Assembly: GCA_002495225.1 (NCBI GenBank)
Contig: DAEF01000038.1
Coordinates: forward strand, 10,191 to 20,500
Source of the DNA: Methanoregulaceae archaeon UBA288
GTDB taxonomy: Archaea; Halobacteriota; Methanomicrobia; Methanomicrobiales; Methanospirillaceae
Direction: 5' to 3'
DNA: 10,310 bases
Shown: in pieces, positions 1-6,803 of the stretch
How the letters are laid out: each line of letters opens with the position of its first letter
Numbering within the stretch: position 1 is the stretch's first letter
Translations under genes and position numbers: made by a program
Notes under the pieces: model-generated
The model's input: only the letters and a program-made list of their open reading frames with translations
What the model was told of the DNA's origin: nothing
Databases searched by the model: none

Positions 1-16
1 TGGCCCGGGGACCAGG

Positions 17-1150
17 CTAGGGCACGCTCGACCATATGGCCGCGGCCACCTCCTCCTTGCTCCCCTCGACCACGCGGATAGTGCGGTGCGAGTGCAGGGC
101 GAACGTCCCGCCGGCCGCGCCCATCGTCTCGGGGGTGTTCGCGACCACGAGCGAAGCCCCCCGCTCGAGCAGCTTGCCGGCCTGCGCATCCGCGTCCTCG
201 GCGAGCTTGAACGCGACCGTGAGCGGCCCGTACCGCGCGATCACCTCGTCGATCACCTTCGGCAGGGGCTCTAGCGCGAGGGTCGCCGGCGCCCCGCTCG
301 AAAGCTTCCCTGGGAACCGTTCGGGGGCGAAGTCCGAGATCGCGGCGGCCGAGACGTAGATGTCCATCCCTTCGGCCTCGCCGTACGCGAGCACAGCTTC
401 GCGAAGTTCTCCCGCCGACACGGCCCGGACGTTCCTGACGCACGGGAACTCGTCCGCGTGGACGACCGTGACGTCCGCCCCGCGCCGGTAGGCCTCGAGC
501 GCGAGGGCCCGGCCCATCCGGCCGGTCGAGCGGGTCGTGAGCACGCGCACGTCGTCGACCGTCTCGCAGCACGGCCCGCTCGTGATCAGCACCCGTCGCC
601 CGGCGAGGGGTTGCGGGTTGACGGCCCGCTCGGACTCGAGCACGATCACCTCGTTCGACGCGATCTTCGCACGCCCCTCCTCGATCCGCGGCGGCACGAC
701 CGTCACCCCGAAGCTGGCGAGCCGCTCGAGGTTCTCGGCGACGGCCCGGTGGCGGTACATGGTCTCGTGCATGGCCGGCACGACCACGACGGGCAGCCCG
801 CTGCCGAGCGCGGTCGTCGCGAAGGTCGTGACCGGCGTGTCGTCGATGCCGCACGCGATCTTCCCGATGGTGTTCGCCGTGCAGGGAGCGATGAGCAGGA
901 GGTCGGCGCGCCCGCCCTCGCCGCACCACTGCACGTGCTCGACGAGGCCCGTGATCTCGGTGATCGTGGGCCGACCCGTCGCGTAGGTGAGGGCGTCAGG
1001 ACAGACGATCCGCGCAGCCGCTCCCGAGAGGACGGCCTGGACCATAGCCCCGCGCCGCCGGAGCTCGTGGGCGAGCCGGACCGTCTCGACGGCCGCGATC
1101 GAGCCCGTGACGGCGAGCACGATCTCTGTTCCCTCGAGCGTCTGGAGCAT
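17..1150 (-). CDS. coaBC: Bifunctional phosphopantothenoylcysteine decarboxylase / phosphopantothenate-cysteine ligase (CoaBC/Dfp)
   Basis: This 377-residue cytosolic enzyme makes 4'-phosphopantetheine for coenzyme A: the CoaB half joins cysteine to 4'-phosphopantothenate and the FMN-dependent CoaC half decarboxylates the product. The N-terminal flavoprotein half (about 8-175) shows VTGSIAA at 14-20, the catalytic-type His in EHV at 71-73, APCTANT at 88-94 (the PASANT motif) and PAMHETM at 125-131 (the PxMNxxMW motif). The CoaB half (about 183-375) shows the nucleotide-site segment TRSTGRMG at 206-213, AAAISDF at 268-274, GKLSSG at 281-286 and ANTPETMGA at 337-345. The length is typical of fused Dfp proteins. 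I chose the ATG at 1150 because a GGTGATC ribosome-binding site lies 5 nt upstream and because it shares its A with the TGA of the upstream methyltransferase-like gene (TGATG). A longer in-frame start at 1216 would add 22 residues unlike the family. It is probably the last gene of its operon within the window. Confidence 0.95.
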   Translation of the reverse strand: MLQTLEGTEIVLAVTGSIAAVETVRLAHELRRRGAMVQAVLSGAAARIVCPDALTYATGRPTITEITGLVEHVQWCGEGGRADLLLIAPCTANTIGKIACGIDDTPVTTFATTALGSGLPVVVVPAMHETMYRHRAVAENLERLASFGVTVVPPRIEEGRAKIASNEVIVLESERAVNPQPLAGRRVLITSGPCCETVDDVRVLTTRSTGRMGRALALEAYRRGADVTVVHADEFPCVRNVRAVSAGELREAVLAYGEAEGMDIYVSAAAISDFAPERFPGKLSSGAPATLALEPLPKVIDEVIARYGPLTVAFKLAEDADAQAGKLLERGASLVVANTPETMGAAGGTFALHSHRTIRVVEGSKEEVAAAIWSSVP

Positions 1151-2031
1151 CACAGGATCACCAGGTCGTGGACCGTGTGGAAGCGCCCCGGCCCGCAGGT
1201 CTTCACCGGCCGGCACGAGGATTCGACAACGAAGCCGCAGTCGGCGGCCGTCCGGGCGAGGTCCGGGCCGAGTTCACCGGGGGTACGCTCGACGCCGTGG
1301 ACGTGGAGCACGCTTCCCCGCCGCACGTGGGCGAGGGCGTCCGCAAGATAGGCCGGCGCTTCGAAGTGCCCGAGCACGAGCCGGTCGTACACGCCCCTGA
1401 GGAGGTCGCGGCAGTCCCCGCACCCGGCCTCGACTGTGTCGGCGAGCCCGTTCGCCGCGAGGTTCTCTTCCAGGTAGTCGAACGCGACCGGGTTGATCTC
1501 CATGGCGTGGACACGGGACCCCGCACGCGCGACGGAGAGGGTGAAGTACCCGATCCCGGCGAAGAGGTCGGCCGTCCGCTCGCCGGGCCGGACCATCCGG
1601 GCGAGACGGGCCTTCTCCTCCCGGTTGCCGCCCGAGAACATCACTCTCGTCGGGTCGAGCAGGTAGGCGAGCCCGTTCTCGCGGTGAGTCACCTCGCCGG
1701 CCTCGCCCCGGAGCAGCTCGACCGCGGGCGCCCGCTCGGCGCCCGCGTGGCCCCGCACCCAGAGCACGCCGCGCGGGGAGCAGCGCTCGACCGCGTCGCG
1801 GAGGGCAGCGTCGTCGGGCCGGGGCCCGTGGAAGAGGACCCGGTCGCCGAGGCGCTGGTACCCCCGCGCGGCCGGGTTCGACCGTTCCGGCAGGTCCTCG
1901 TCCCACGCGTATCCGTCGCGGACGGGGACCCAGGCCATGCCGCCGTCCACGAACGGCCGCCGGGAGGTGTCGACCCACGCCGCCGTGGCGCACGCCCCGA
2001 GGTCTGTCGCCGGGCACCGCCTGGTCCGCAC
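1150..2031 (-). CDS. taw2: Taw2/TYW2-like tRNA(Phe) wyosine-37 aminocarboxypropyltransferase (Trm5/Tyw2 family)
   Basis: This 293-residue class I SAM-fold protein belongs to the Trm5/Tyw2 family. Taw2 members transfer the 3-amino-3-carboxypropyl group of SAM to 4-demethylwyosine at position 37 of tRNA(Phe). An N-terminal region (about 1-110) is followed by VMFSGGN at 130-136, SAM motif I DLFAGIGYFTL at 155-165, and the acidic ribose-binding residue E178 in AMEINP. Where Trm5 methyltransferases carry NPPY, this protein has GHFEAP at 221-226, then VLHVHG at 241-246, which resembles the HE and HYH segments of archaeal TYW2. The C-terminal VKTCGPGRFHTVHDL resembles the family's end. I therefore prefer Taw2 to an m1G37 methyltransferase. 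The start is GTG, supported by an overlapping GGTGATC; the next ATG (1938) would drop 31 residues. The gene lies 4 bp after NMD3 and overlaps coaBC by 1 bp. Confidence 0.82.
   Translation of the reverse strand: MRTRRCPATDLGACATAAWVDTSRRPFVDGGMAWVPVRDGYAWDEDLPERSNPAARGYQRLGDRVLFHGPRPDDAALRDAVERCSPRGVLWVRGHAGAERAPAVELLRGEAGEVTHRENGLAYLLDPTRVMFSGGNREEKARLARMVRPGERTADLFAGIGYFTLSVARAGSRVHAMEINPVAFDYLEENLAANGLADTVEAGCGDCRDLLRGVYDRLVLGHFEAPAYLADALAHVRRGSVLHVHGVERTPGELGPDLARTAADCGFVVESSCRPVKTCGPGRFHTVHDLVIL
1156..1162 (-). promoter_or_regulatory. Ribosome-binding site of coaBC
   Basis: On the minus strand this reads GGTGATC, an extended match to the anti-Shine-Dalgarno end of archaeal 16S rRNA. It lies 5 nt before the ATG at 1150, inside the 3' end of the preceding gene. 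It decides the coaBC start and implies re-initiation at the TGATG junction. Confidence 0.75.
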
Positions 2032-2033
2032 GC

Positions 2034-2040
2034 GATCACC
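2034..2040 (-). promoter_or_regulatory. Ribosome-binding site of taw2, overlapping the NMD3 stop codon
   Basis: The minus strand reads GGTGATC, then 2 nt, then the GTG start at 2031. The TGA in this motif is the stop codon of the NMD3 gene (2036-2038). The spacing is short, but the match supports the GTG start and suggests translational coupling. Confidence 0.6.
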
Positions 2041-3085
2041 CCAGGACCACGAGCCGGTCGCGGTCGCGGAGGACCCGGACCTGCGCGCCGGCCTCGACGG
2101 TCAGCCAGGACGGGCGCGGCACCTCGATGGCGGCGCTGGTCACGGGATCGATCAGCCCGAGCATCCCGTGATCGAGGTGCGTGACGAGCGCCTCTGTCGC
2201 GTCCGACCCGTGGCCGATCAGCCGCTTCGGCTCCTCGTCCCGGACGGTCCTGGGCCGGCCCGTCGCGAGGTCGACGCCGCGGACGTGGTTGCTCTCGACC
2301 GAGACGATCTCGAGGTCGGCCCCCCCGGACTCGATCACGTCCCCGCGCAGGAACGGGTAGAGCCGGACCAAGTAGGTCACCCGGTAGATCGGCCGGCCGG
2401 CCTTCTCGCCGACCAGCTTCGGGTGGGTCGTGTACCGCCCCCCCAGGCGCTGCGAGACGGCCTGGGAGATCGCGAGCCCGATCGCCTGCGACCCGACCAC
2501 GATGTCGATGCCGTCCTTCGTCTCCTTCAGGTCCGAGATGTAGCTGAGCCGGGCCCCCTCTCCCTGCAGGGACGCCTCGGTCTCGTGGGCGATCCGGGTC
2601 GCGACGTCGAGCTCGCGGTCGGTCAGGCGCCGGTCCGTCGCGCGGACCTGGACGATCCCCTCGTAGTACGAGCCTGCGATCCGGTTGCACCGGTCGCACT
2701 GCTCCTTGTTCCAGACCAGCTCGACCGTGCAGCGGTCGCGGATGGGCTCGCCGTAGAGCGTGCCCGTGACCGTGACGTCCGCCATCGACCGGTTGGCCGA
2801 GACCTCGCGGATCCCGACCTCGAACTGCGGCCGGCGGACCTCGGGATGGAGCCGGAGGGCCGAGAGGGCCAGGCCCGGCCCGATCTCCTGCCGCTCCTGC
2901 TCGGAGTCGGTCCAGAGCTGGCCGCTCTTCTGGGCGCCGCAGCTCGGGCAGTAGGTGTGGACCGCCCGGGGCTCGCACTCGAGCCAGCGGGTCTCGGCGA
3001 GCCGGCATTTGCCGCAGAGCCCGTCTATTCCCTCGCCGGCGGGGCCGCCGCAGCGCGGGCAGAACGCTTCCCGGATGTCCGCCAT
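2036..3085 (-). CDS. Archaeal NMD3-family zinc-binding protein
   Basis: This 349-residue protein matches the archaeal NMD3 family. Eukaryotic NMD3 is the adaptor on nascent 60S subunits; the archaeal protein is presumed to act on the large subunit, with the export role absent. The N-terminus has paired zinc knuckles: CPRC at 9-12 and CGKC at 24-27, then CPSC at 46-49, with a further CDRC at 130-133. The rest is an alpha/beta region without membrane segments or signal peptide. After about residue 225 it becomes beta-rich, with short repeats of strand-forming sequence such as the VLRDRDRLVVLG end, consistent with the OB/SH3-like C-terminal domains of NMD3. The ATG at 3085 puts the first CxxC at residue 9, as expected, and lies 1 bp after the DUF424 stop. 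No strong ribosome-binding site is visible, so coupling to the upstream gene is likely. Confidence 0.88.
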   Translation of the reverse strand: MADIREAFCPRCGGPAGEGIDGLCGKCRLAETRWLECEPRAVHTYCPSCGAQKSGQLWTDSEQERQEIGPGLALSALRLHPEVRRPQFEVGIREVSANRSMADVTVTGTLYGEPIRDRCTVELVWNKEQCDRCNRIAGSYYEGIVQVRATDRRLTDRELDVATRIAHETEASLQGEGARLSYISDLKETKDGIDIVVGSQAIGLAISQAVSQRLGGRYTTHPKLVGEKAGRPIYRVTYLVRLYPFLRGDVIESGGADLEIVSVESNHVRGVDLATGRPRTVRDEEPKRLIGHGSDATEALVTHLDHGMLGLIDPVTSAAIEVPRPSWLTVEAGAQVRVLRDRDRLVVLG

Positions 3086-3086
3086 G

Positions 3087-3389
3087 TCAGAGGAGATAGA
3101 CCTGGGCGTGCGGGACGCCGTCGATCACGAGGCAGCAGGCCTCGTCCACGAGCCCCAGCTCCCGGGCCAGCGCGACGGCCCGGTGGCCGAAGAGGTTGAT
3201 GTTGCAGGCGCCCTGGAGGGCCTCGCGGACCTCCTCGTCGGTCACTTGCCGGTCCCCGTAGAACCCGCCCGAGATCTTGACATCGACGTCCCCGTGTCGG
3301 AGCGTCCGGTCCACGAGATCGGAGTCGCAGACCGCCACCACCTCGCCCTCCCCGCGGACGCGGTGTACCTTCATGTTCATGCTGCTCAT
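3087..3389 (-). CDS. DUF424 family protein
   Basis: This 100-residue small archaeal protein matches the DUF424 family, whose function is not established. The supporting segments are KVHRV near the start, the central VKISGGFYGDR (37-47), the VTDEEVREAL helix, NINLFGHRAVALA (63-75), and the conserved end IDGVPHAQVYL. There is no signal peptide, membrane segment or metal-binding Cys cluster; three Cys are scattered. Three in-frame ATGs lie at 3389, 3380 and 3374. The first is chosen because a purine-rich GAGGGG lies about 11 nt upstream, but a start at 3380 or 3374 would lose only 3-5 residues. It lies immediately upstream of NMD3 (1-bp gap), so it may serve ribosome assembly or RNA binding; that is inference from context only. 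Confidence 0.85.
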   Translation of the reverse strand: MSSMNMKVHRVRGEGEVVAVCDSDLVDRTLRHGDVDVKISGGFYGDRQVTDEEVREALQGACNINLFGHRAVALARELGLVDEACCLVIDGVPHAQVYLL

Positions 3390-3408
3390 CCAATTGAGCC
3401 CCCCTCGT

Positions 3409-3414
3409 AAAAAA
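3409..3414 (-). terminator. Possible T-run terminator after the TatD-like gene
   Basis: The 50-bp gap between the TatD-like gene and DUF424 contains a T6 run on the minus strand, within otherwise G+C-rich DNA. Archaeal RNA polymerase can terminate at T-rich tracts, so this may end or attenuate the mptD-tatD transcript. It could instead be part of a weak promoter for DUF424, since it lies about 22 nt before that start. No stem-loop is evident. Confidence 0.25.
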
Positions 3415-3439
3415 CATGACCGTACCGCCCCGTTCCGGC

Positions 3440-4267
3440 TCAGAGCGCGATCTCGACGCCGTAGACCCGTGACGGGGTCTCGACGTGGCAGCGGGCGAGC
3501 GCCTCCTCGTCGAGCGCGCCGGACGCGAGGAGGCGGAGCGAGGTCCGGGGCACGGACTTCGGGCCGACCACGGCCCCGGGCCGGGAGAGCTCGTCCATGT
3601 AGTCGGACTCGAGCATAAACTCACGGCCGGAGCGGGCAACCTCCGGGATCGCCTCATGCCGCGCCACGAATGACGGCACGAGCGGGGTCGAGGGCTCGGC
3701 GAAGTGCTTGACCACGCGGGAGGGGTCCATGCCGGCCAGTCGCGCCATCTCGACCACGTCCGCGCACGGGCCGCTCTCGGCGTGGATCTGCAGGGCGCAG
3801 TCAGTCCGGGCGGCGAGCTCGAGGGCGTGGGCGAGGACGCGGTTCGAGGCGTCGGCCACCTCGGGGCCCGCGTCGTAGTGCGGCCGGCCGCTCTTGAGCG
3901 CGACGGCCCGTCCCTCGCGGACGTACCGGGCCGCCAGGTCGAGCCCCTCGGCCATGATCCGGGCCGACTCAGCGGGCGACCGCCGGTCGGCGAAGTACGT
4001 GATCTCGGCCGGGTGGACGCCGAGCACGACAAAGACCCCGAGGCCGACGGCGCGCACCTCGTCGGCGACGCCGAGCGTCGCCTCGAAGACGGGGCGGTAG
4101 TCCTCGCCGGACGAGGGCGCAACACCGAACGACCAGGAGGGCTTTGCGACGAGGAAGAGGTGGGTCCCGCCGGCCCGGTAGAACTCCTTCGCGGCCTCGA
4201 CCCCCCGGCCGTTCAGGGGATCGATGTGGATGTGGTCATCCGTGATCGGGAACCGGCGGGGCGTCAT
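3440..4267 (-). CDS. TatD-like metal-dependent TIM-barrel hydrolase (archaeal type)
   Basis: This 275-residue cytosolic protein belongs to the amidohydrolase-like TIM-barrel superfamily, in the archaeal TatD-related group. The metal ligands appear in the expected order: DDHIH at 10-14 (H12, H14) at the end of the first strand, GVHP at 83-86 (H85), ALKSGRPHY at 123-131 in the strand-4 area, QIHAES at 160-165 (H162), KHFAEP at 187-192 (H188), and the final ESD at 220-222 (D222). The length fits the family. Relatives include DNases and phosphoesterases, but this subgroup's substrate is unknown and the sequence does not show it. The ATG at 4267 lies 10 residues before the first metal motif and overlaps the end of mptD by 32 bp. 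No good ribosome-binding site precedes it, so translation may be coupled to mptD. Confidence 0.83.
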   Translation of the reverse strand: MTPRRFPITDDHIHIDPLNGRGVEAAKEFYRAGGTHLFLVAKPSWSFGVAPSSGEDYRPVFEATLGVADEVRAVGLGVFVVLGVHPAEITYFADRRSPAESARIMAEGLDLAARYVREGRAVALKSGRPHYDAGPEVADASNRVLAHALELAARTDCALQIHAESGPCADVVEMARLAGMDPSRVVKHFAEPSTPLVPSFVARHEAIPEVARSGREFMLESDYMDELSRPGAVVGPKSVPRTSLRLLASGALDEEALARCHVETPSRVYGVEIAL

Positions 4268-4592
4268 GGCAGGAGAGGATCGCCATCATGGGATAGTCGT
4301 CGTGGGGCGCGAGCCGGGCGCGGCAGGAGGCGCCGTTGCACCGGGTCACGATCTCGACCTCGAACATCAGGCCCGCGAGCTCGCTGTACCCGAACTCGTT
4401 CGGGCGCATGCGCCGGGTGTCGAGACGGACCGTGATCTCCTCGACGAACGGCTGGAGGCCGACGGCCTGCTCGATCGCCTCCTCGATCACCTCCGCCGTC
4501 TGGGGCGATATCGGGGTACCGACCCACTGGTGATAGAGCGCGCCGAGCTTGATCCCGGCCTCGAAGATCGCCTGTTCGCGGTCGGACGTCAT
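4236..4592 (-). CDS. mptD: Archaeal dihydroneopterin aldolase (MptD)
   Basis: This 118-residue protein matches the archaeal dihydroneopterin aldolase family. MptD cleaves 7,8-dihydroneopterin to 6-hydroxymethyl-7,8-dihydropterin and glycolaldehyde in tetrahydromethanopterin synthesis. The supporting features are the N-terminal FEAGIKLGALYHQWVGTP (10-27), the helix TAEVIEEAIEQAV, the central block VRLDTRRMRPNEFGYSELAG (55-74), and the strand FEVEIVTRCNG. It is not related in sequence to bacterial FolB. The length fits the family; the last 15 residues (CHDAPPVPDHG end) run into the next gene. No Shine-Dalgarno precedes the ATG at 4592. A weak AT-rich patch (minus-strand CATTAT, about 30 nt upstream) could be a TATA element for a leaderless transcript. 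The 51-bp gap to the protease gene upstream is otherwise featureless. Confidence 0.85.
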   Translation of the reverse strand: MTSDREQAIFEAGIKLGALYHQWVGTPISPQTAEVIEEAIEQAVGLQPFVEEITVRLDTRRMRPNEFGYSELAGLMFEVEIVTRCNGASCRARLAPHDDYPMMAILSCHDAPPVPDHG

Positions 4593-4643
4593 ACCTGGAT
4601 AGGTGAGCGCGAAGAGGGGATAATGCCGATCCCCCGGCCGTTC

Positions 4644-6626
4644 TCACCGCCCCGTCGACGCCCATCGCGCGGCAGGGTACCAGCGGACGAACGGGCGGGC
4701 GGGGGGCCGGAGCGGGTCCGTGGCCGGAGCGACCGTCGGCGAACCCGGACCTGTCGAGCCCGGCCCGGGGGCGAAGGTCGGGCCCGTGCCGACGGTCCGT
4801 CCGGCGAGGTCGCCGATCGCGTATCGCTTTCCGAACGGCAGGCGCGTCGTCACGGCCACGGGGGTCGGCGTCGCCGGCGCGGTCGTCACTGCGGCCTGCA
4901 CCGGGGGCGGGGTTGCGGGCACAACCGTCACGACCGGGACCGGTGTCGGCGCGGGCGCGCCCACGAGGGCATACATCGCGGCGCCGTCGGCCCGGCCCCA
5001 GCCGTACACGTCGTCGCGGCCCGCCGCGCCGAGGTCGACCGCCGACGCGTAGAGGGCGGCGCGGACCTGGGCGGCAGCGAGGTCGGGCCGGGCCGCCCAG
5101 ACCAGGGCGCAGAGACCGGCGGCGTGCGGCGACGCGGCTGAGGTACCCACGAAGACCGTCTTGAACCCGCCGGCTCCCGTGACGGCGATCCGGTCGGGGC
5201 CGCAGACGTCGGGCTTCCGGATGACCGCGCGCGCCGGGAAGAAGTGCGTCACGGGGCCGTTCGACGAGAACGGCTCGATCTCTCCGGGGCTGAGCGCGCC
5301 GACGGCCCCGACCGCGATCACGGCGGGGACGGCCTGGTGGCCGTAGATCCCGTCGGCCGCGACCAGGTTCTCCCAGCCCACCTCGGCCCCGGTCGACGGG
5401 TAGGCGTAGACCTCAAGGGTCCGCGCGGCGCCCGTACCGCCCGCGTGCAGGACCACGATCGCGACCTCCCGGTCCCTGCCCGTGTTGGTCCACGCGATCG
5501 ATTCGAGCGGGTCCGAGCCGCCGGTCTGCCGGGTCGTGGAGGCGCGGAGCACGTCGCCCTCGCGGGCGTCGCAGAGGTAGAGGTTGAAGTCGTCGCCGGC
5601 CGAACCGAAGGACTCGTCCCACTGGAGCACCACCCGGAGCTCCTCGCCGGAGGGGACGTCGGCGTAGAGGAACGGCCGGTCCGACCCGGTCCCCGAGAAG
5701 TCGTGGAACCCCTCGCCGTCGTCGACGAACGCGCCCTGGAAGTGCTGGCGCGCGTAGTTGCCCGTGGCCGTGACGTACACGAGTCGGTGGCTCGCCAGGA
5801 GCTCCGCGATGTGGGTGGCAACCACCCCGTGCTCGAAGAACGGCTCGCGGGGCCAGGCCACGTCGTCGACGATCACGATGCAGCCGGCCGCGACCAGGGC
5901 GTCCACGGCCCGGTTGAACCCGAGCACGCTGTCCCCGTGGTCGTGAAAGCAGAGCTCCGCTCCGGGCGCGACGTCGTGGACGATCTCGAGCATCGCGGTC
6001 CCCTCGTTCCCGCCCTGGTCGTCGGAGAGAATCCGGACCGGGCCGAGGTCGCCGCTCGCCTGCGCCGTGGAGAGGCCGACGACTCCGTCCGAGATCACGC
6101 CGATCCTGACACCGGCGCCCGTGAGCCCCCGGGCCCGGAGCTCGTTCGCGCGGATGACCGCGTCCCCCGCGCTCATGACCTTCCCGGCGGCGACCAGGGG
6201 CCGGTCGACCTCGCGGACGTGCCGGACCCCCTTGAGGTGCTCGAGGACGGCGAGCTCGTACACGGTCACCCGTGCCGTGACGAGCCGGTGGTGCTCGTCG
6301 CGGTCGACGATCCCCGTGAGGTGGGAGTCGAGGACCGAGGTTGGCGTCCCGGGCGCGAGCTGGACGTAGACGTAGGACCGCGCCTCGGGGCCGGTGAGCC
6401 CGAGAGTCTGGACGGGATCGCCCTCGCGCACGCGTTCGGTGAGCGGTGTCGAGAGGACGGCTTCGCCGTAACCGGCGTAGGCGAGTACCGCCGTCTCGAT
6501 CGGGTCGGGCGCGGGGGAGCCAGGGGGACCGGCAGAGGCTGCCGGCGCGAGAGCAGCACCGGCCAGGAGTGTGAGAAGCAGCGCGGCGAGAACGGCGCGG
6601 TGCACCCGGAAGGTCTGTCGTGTCAT
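4644..6626 (-). CDS. Secreted subtilisin-like (S8) serine protease with a variant catalytic site
   Basis: This 660-residue exported protein begins with an uncleaved-looking Sec signal: MTRQTFRVHR, a hydrophobic core at about 11-24, and an ASA-type cleavage region near 30-32. The region 40-150 resembles a propeptide-like domain. The S8-type core starts at about 170: GVRIGVISDG holds D180, GNEGTAML at 206-213 sits where subtilisins have HGT, ATGN at 287-290 supplies the oxyanion-type Asn, and GTSAASPHAAG at 494-504 supplies nucleophile S496. About 130 residues (295-425) between Asn and Ser form a beta-rich insert. The tail (558-660) is rich in Pro, Thr and Gly, like a surface linker, but no terminal membrane helix follows. 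In place of the usual His there is E208, with H217 nearby in IVHDVAPGA. Activity is therefore uncertain. I chose the ATG at 6626 because the signal peptide begins there; a longer in-frame start at 6842 would run through the promoter. Confidence 0.85.
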   Translation of the reverse strand: MTRQTFRVHRAVLAALLLTLLAGAALAPAASAGPPGSPAPDPIETAVLAYAGYGEAVLSTPLTERVREGDPVQTLGLTGPEARSYVYVQLAPGTPTSVLDSHLTGIVDRDEHHRLVTARVTVYELAVLEHLKGVRHVREVDRPLVAAGKVMSAGDAVIRANELRARGLTGAGVRIGVISDGVVGLSTAQASGDLGPVRILSDDQGGNEGTAMLEIVHDVAPGAELCFHDHGDSVLGFNRAVDALVAAGCIVIVDDVAWPREPFFEHGVVATHIAELLASHRLVYVTATGNYARQHFQGAFVDDGEGFHDFSGTGSDRPFLYADVPSGEELRVVLQWDESFGSAGDDFNLYLCDAREGDVLRASTTRQTGGSDPLESIAWTNTGRDREVAIVVLHAGGTGAARTLEVYAYPSTGAEVGWENLVAADGIYGHQAVPAVIAVGAVGALSPGEIEPFSSNGPVTHFFPARAVIRKPDVCGPDRIAVTGAGGFKTVFVGTSAASPHAAGLCALVWAARPDLAAAQVRAALYASAVDLGAAGRDDVYGWGRADGAAMYALVGAPAPTPVPVVTVVPATPPPVQAAVTTAPATPTPVAVTTRLPFGKRYAIGDLAGRTVGTGPTFAPGPGSTGPGSPTVAPATDPLRPPARPFVRWYPAARWASTGR

Positions 6627-6737
6627 GAATCTCAATCGCCCGGCGCCTACCAGCCCGGAGCGCCGGTCCGTACCCACATCCTCATCGCCAAACGGTATCA
6701 GCGTTGCGGATGCGGCGGCAGGAGGTCGTCGCGAGGG

Positions 6738-6745
6738 TTTTATAT
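6738..6745 (+). promoter_or_regulatory. Archaeal TATA box for the MBL-rhodanese operon
   Basis: The plus strand reads TTTTATAT within G+C-rich flanks, close to the methanogen consensus TTTATATA. The expected start of transcription, about 25 nt downstream, would fall near 6765-6770, giving a 5' leader of about 35-40 nt. The upstream flank (GCGAGGG) is a poor BRE. On the other strand the box reads ATATAAAA after the purine-rich GGAAG, so it could also serve the protease gene. Confidence 0.65.
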
Positions 6746-6778
6746 CTTCCAAGCGGGAGTTCACACCAAAGTAACCGG

Positions 6779-6797
6779 TCCCCGTGCGGGCCGGGGA
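6779..6797 (+). promoter_or_regulatory. Leader hairpin overlapping the ribosome-binding site
   Basis: TCCCCG (6779-6784) can pair fully with CGGGGA (6792-6797) over a 7-nt loop. The 3' arm includes most of the GGGGAG Shine-Dalgarno (6793-6798), which lies 5 nt before the ATG at 6804. If formed, the hairpin would mask the ribosome-binding site. Short G+C stems arise easily by chance in such DNA, so a regulatory role is unproven. Confidence 0.35.
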
Positions 6798-6803
6798 GTG
6801 CAT

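Larger units (their letters stand above)
6627..6803. promoter_or_regulatory. Divergent intergenic region between the protease and the MBL-rhodanese operon
   Basis: This 177-bp region separates two divergent genes and holds no convincing small gene. It contains an AT-rich TATA-like box at 6738-6745 and, near the plus-strand gene, a hairpin that overlaps the ribosome-binding site. No separate TATA box or strong ribosome-binding site is clear for the minus-strand protease; only GATTGAGATTC precedes its ATG. No obvious operator repeat was seen by eye. Confidence 0.6.

Noticed and set aside
1151..1216. 22-residue N-terminal extension of CoaBC
   Set aside because: It lies within taw2 and does not resemble the family; the ATG at 1150 has a well-placed GGTGATC.
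458..1351. Long plus-strand open frame opposite coaBC and taw2
   Set aside because: Arg/Gly/Asp/His-rich low-complexity translation with no family match; the minus-strand proteins in the same DNA have clear motifs. High G+C content removes stops by chance.
1937..3199. Long plus-strand open frame opposite NMD3
   Set aside because: Composition is typical of an antisense shadow (runs of Arg, Pro, Asp, Val), whereas NMD3 on the other strand has ordered zinc knuckles.
5244..6803. N-terminal extension of the MBL-rhodanese frame upstream to 5244
   Set aside because: The extension is the antisense of the protease and is low in complexity; the ATG at 6804 has a TATA box, leader and ribosome-binding site.
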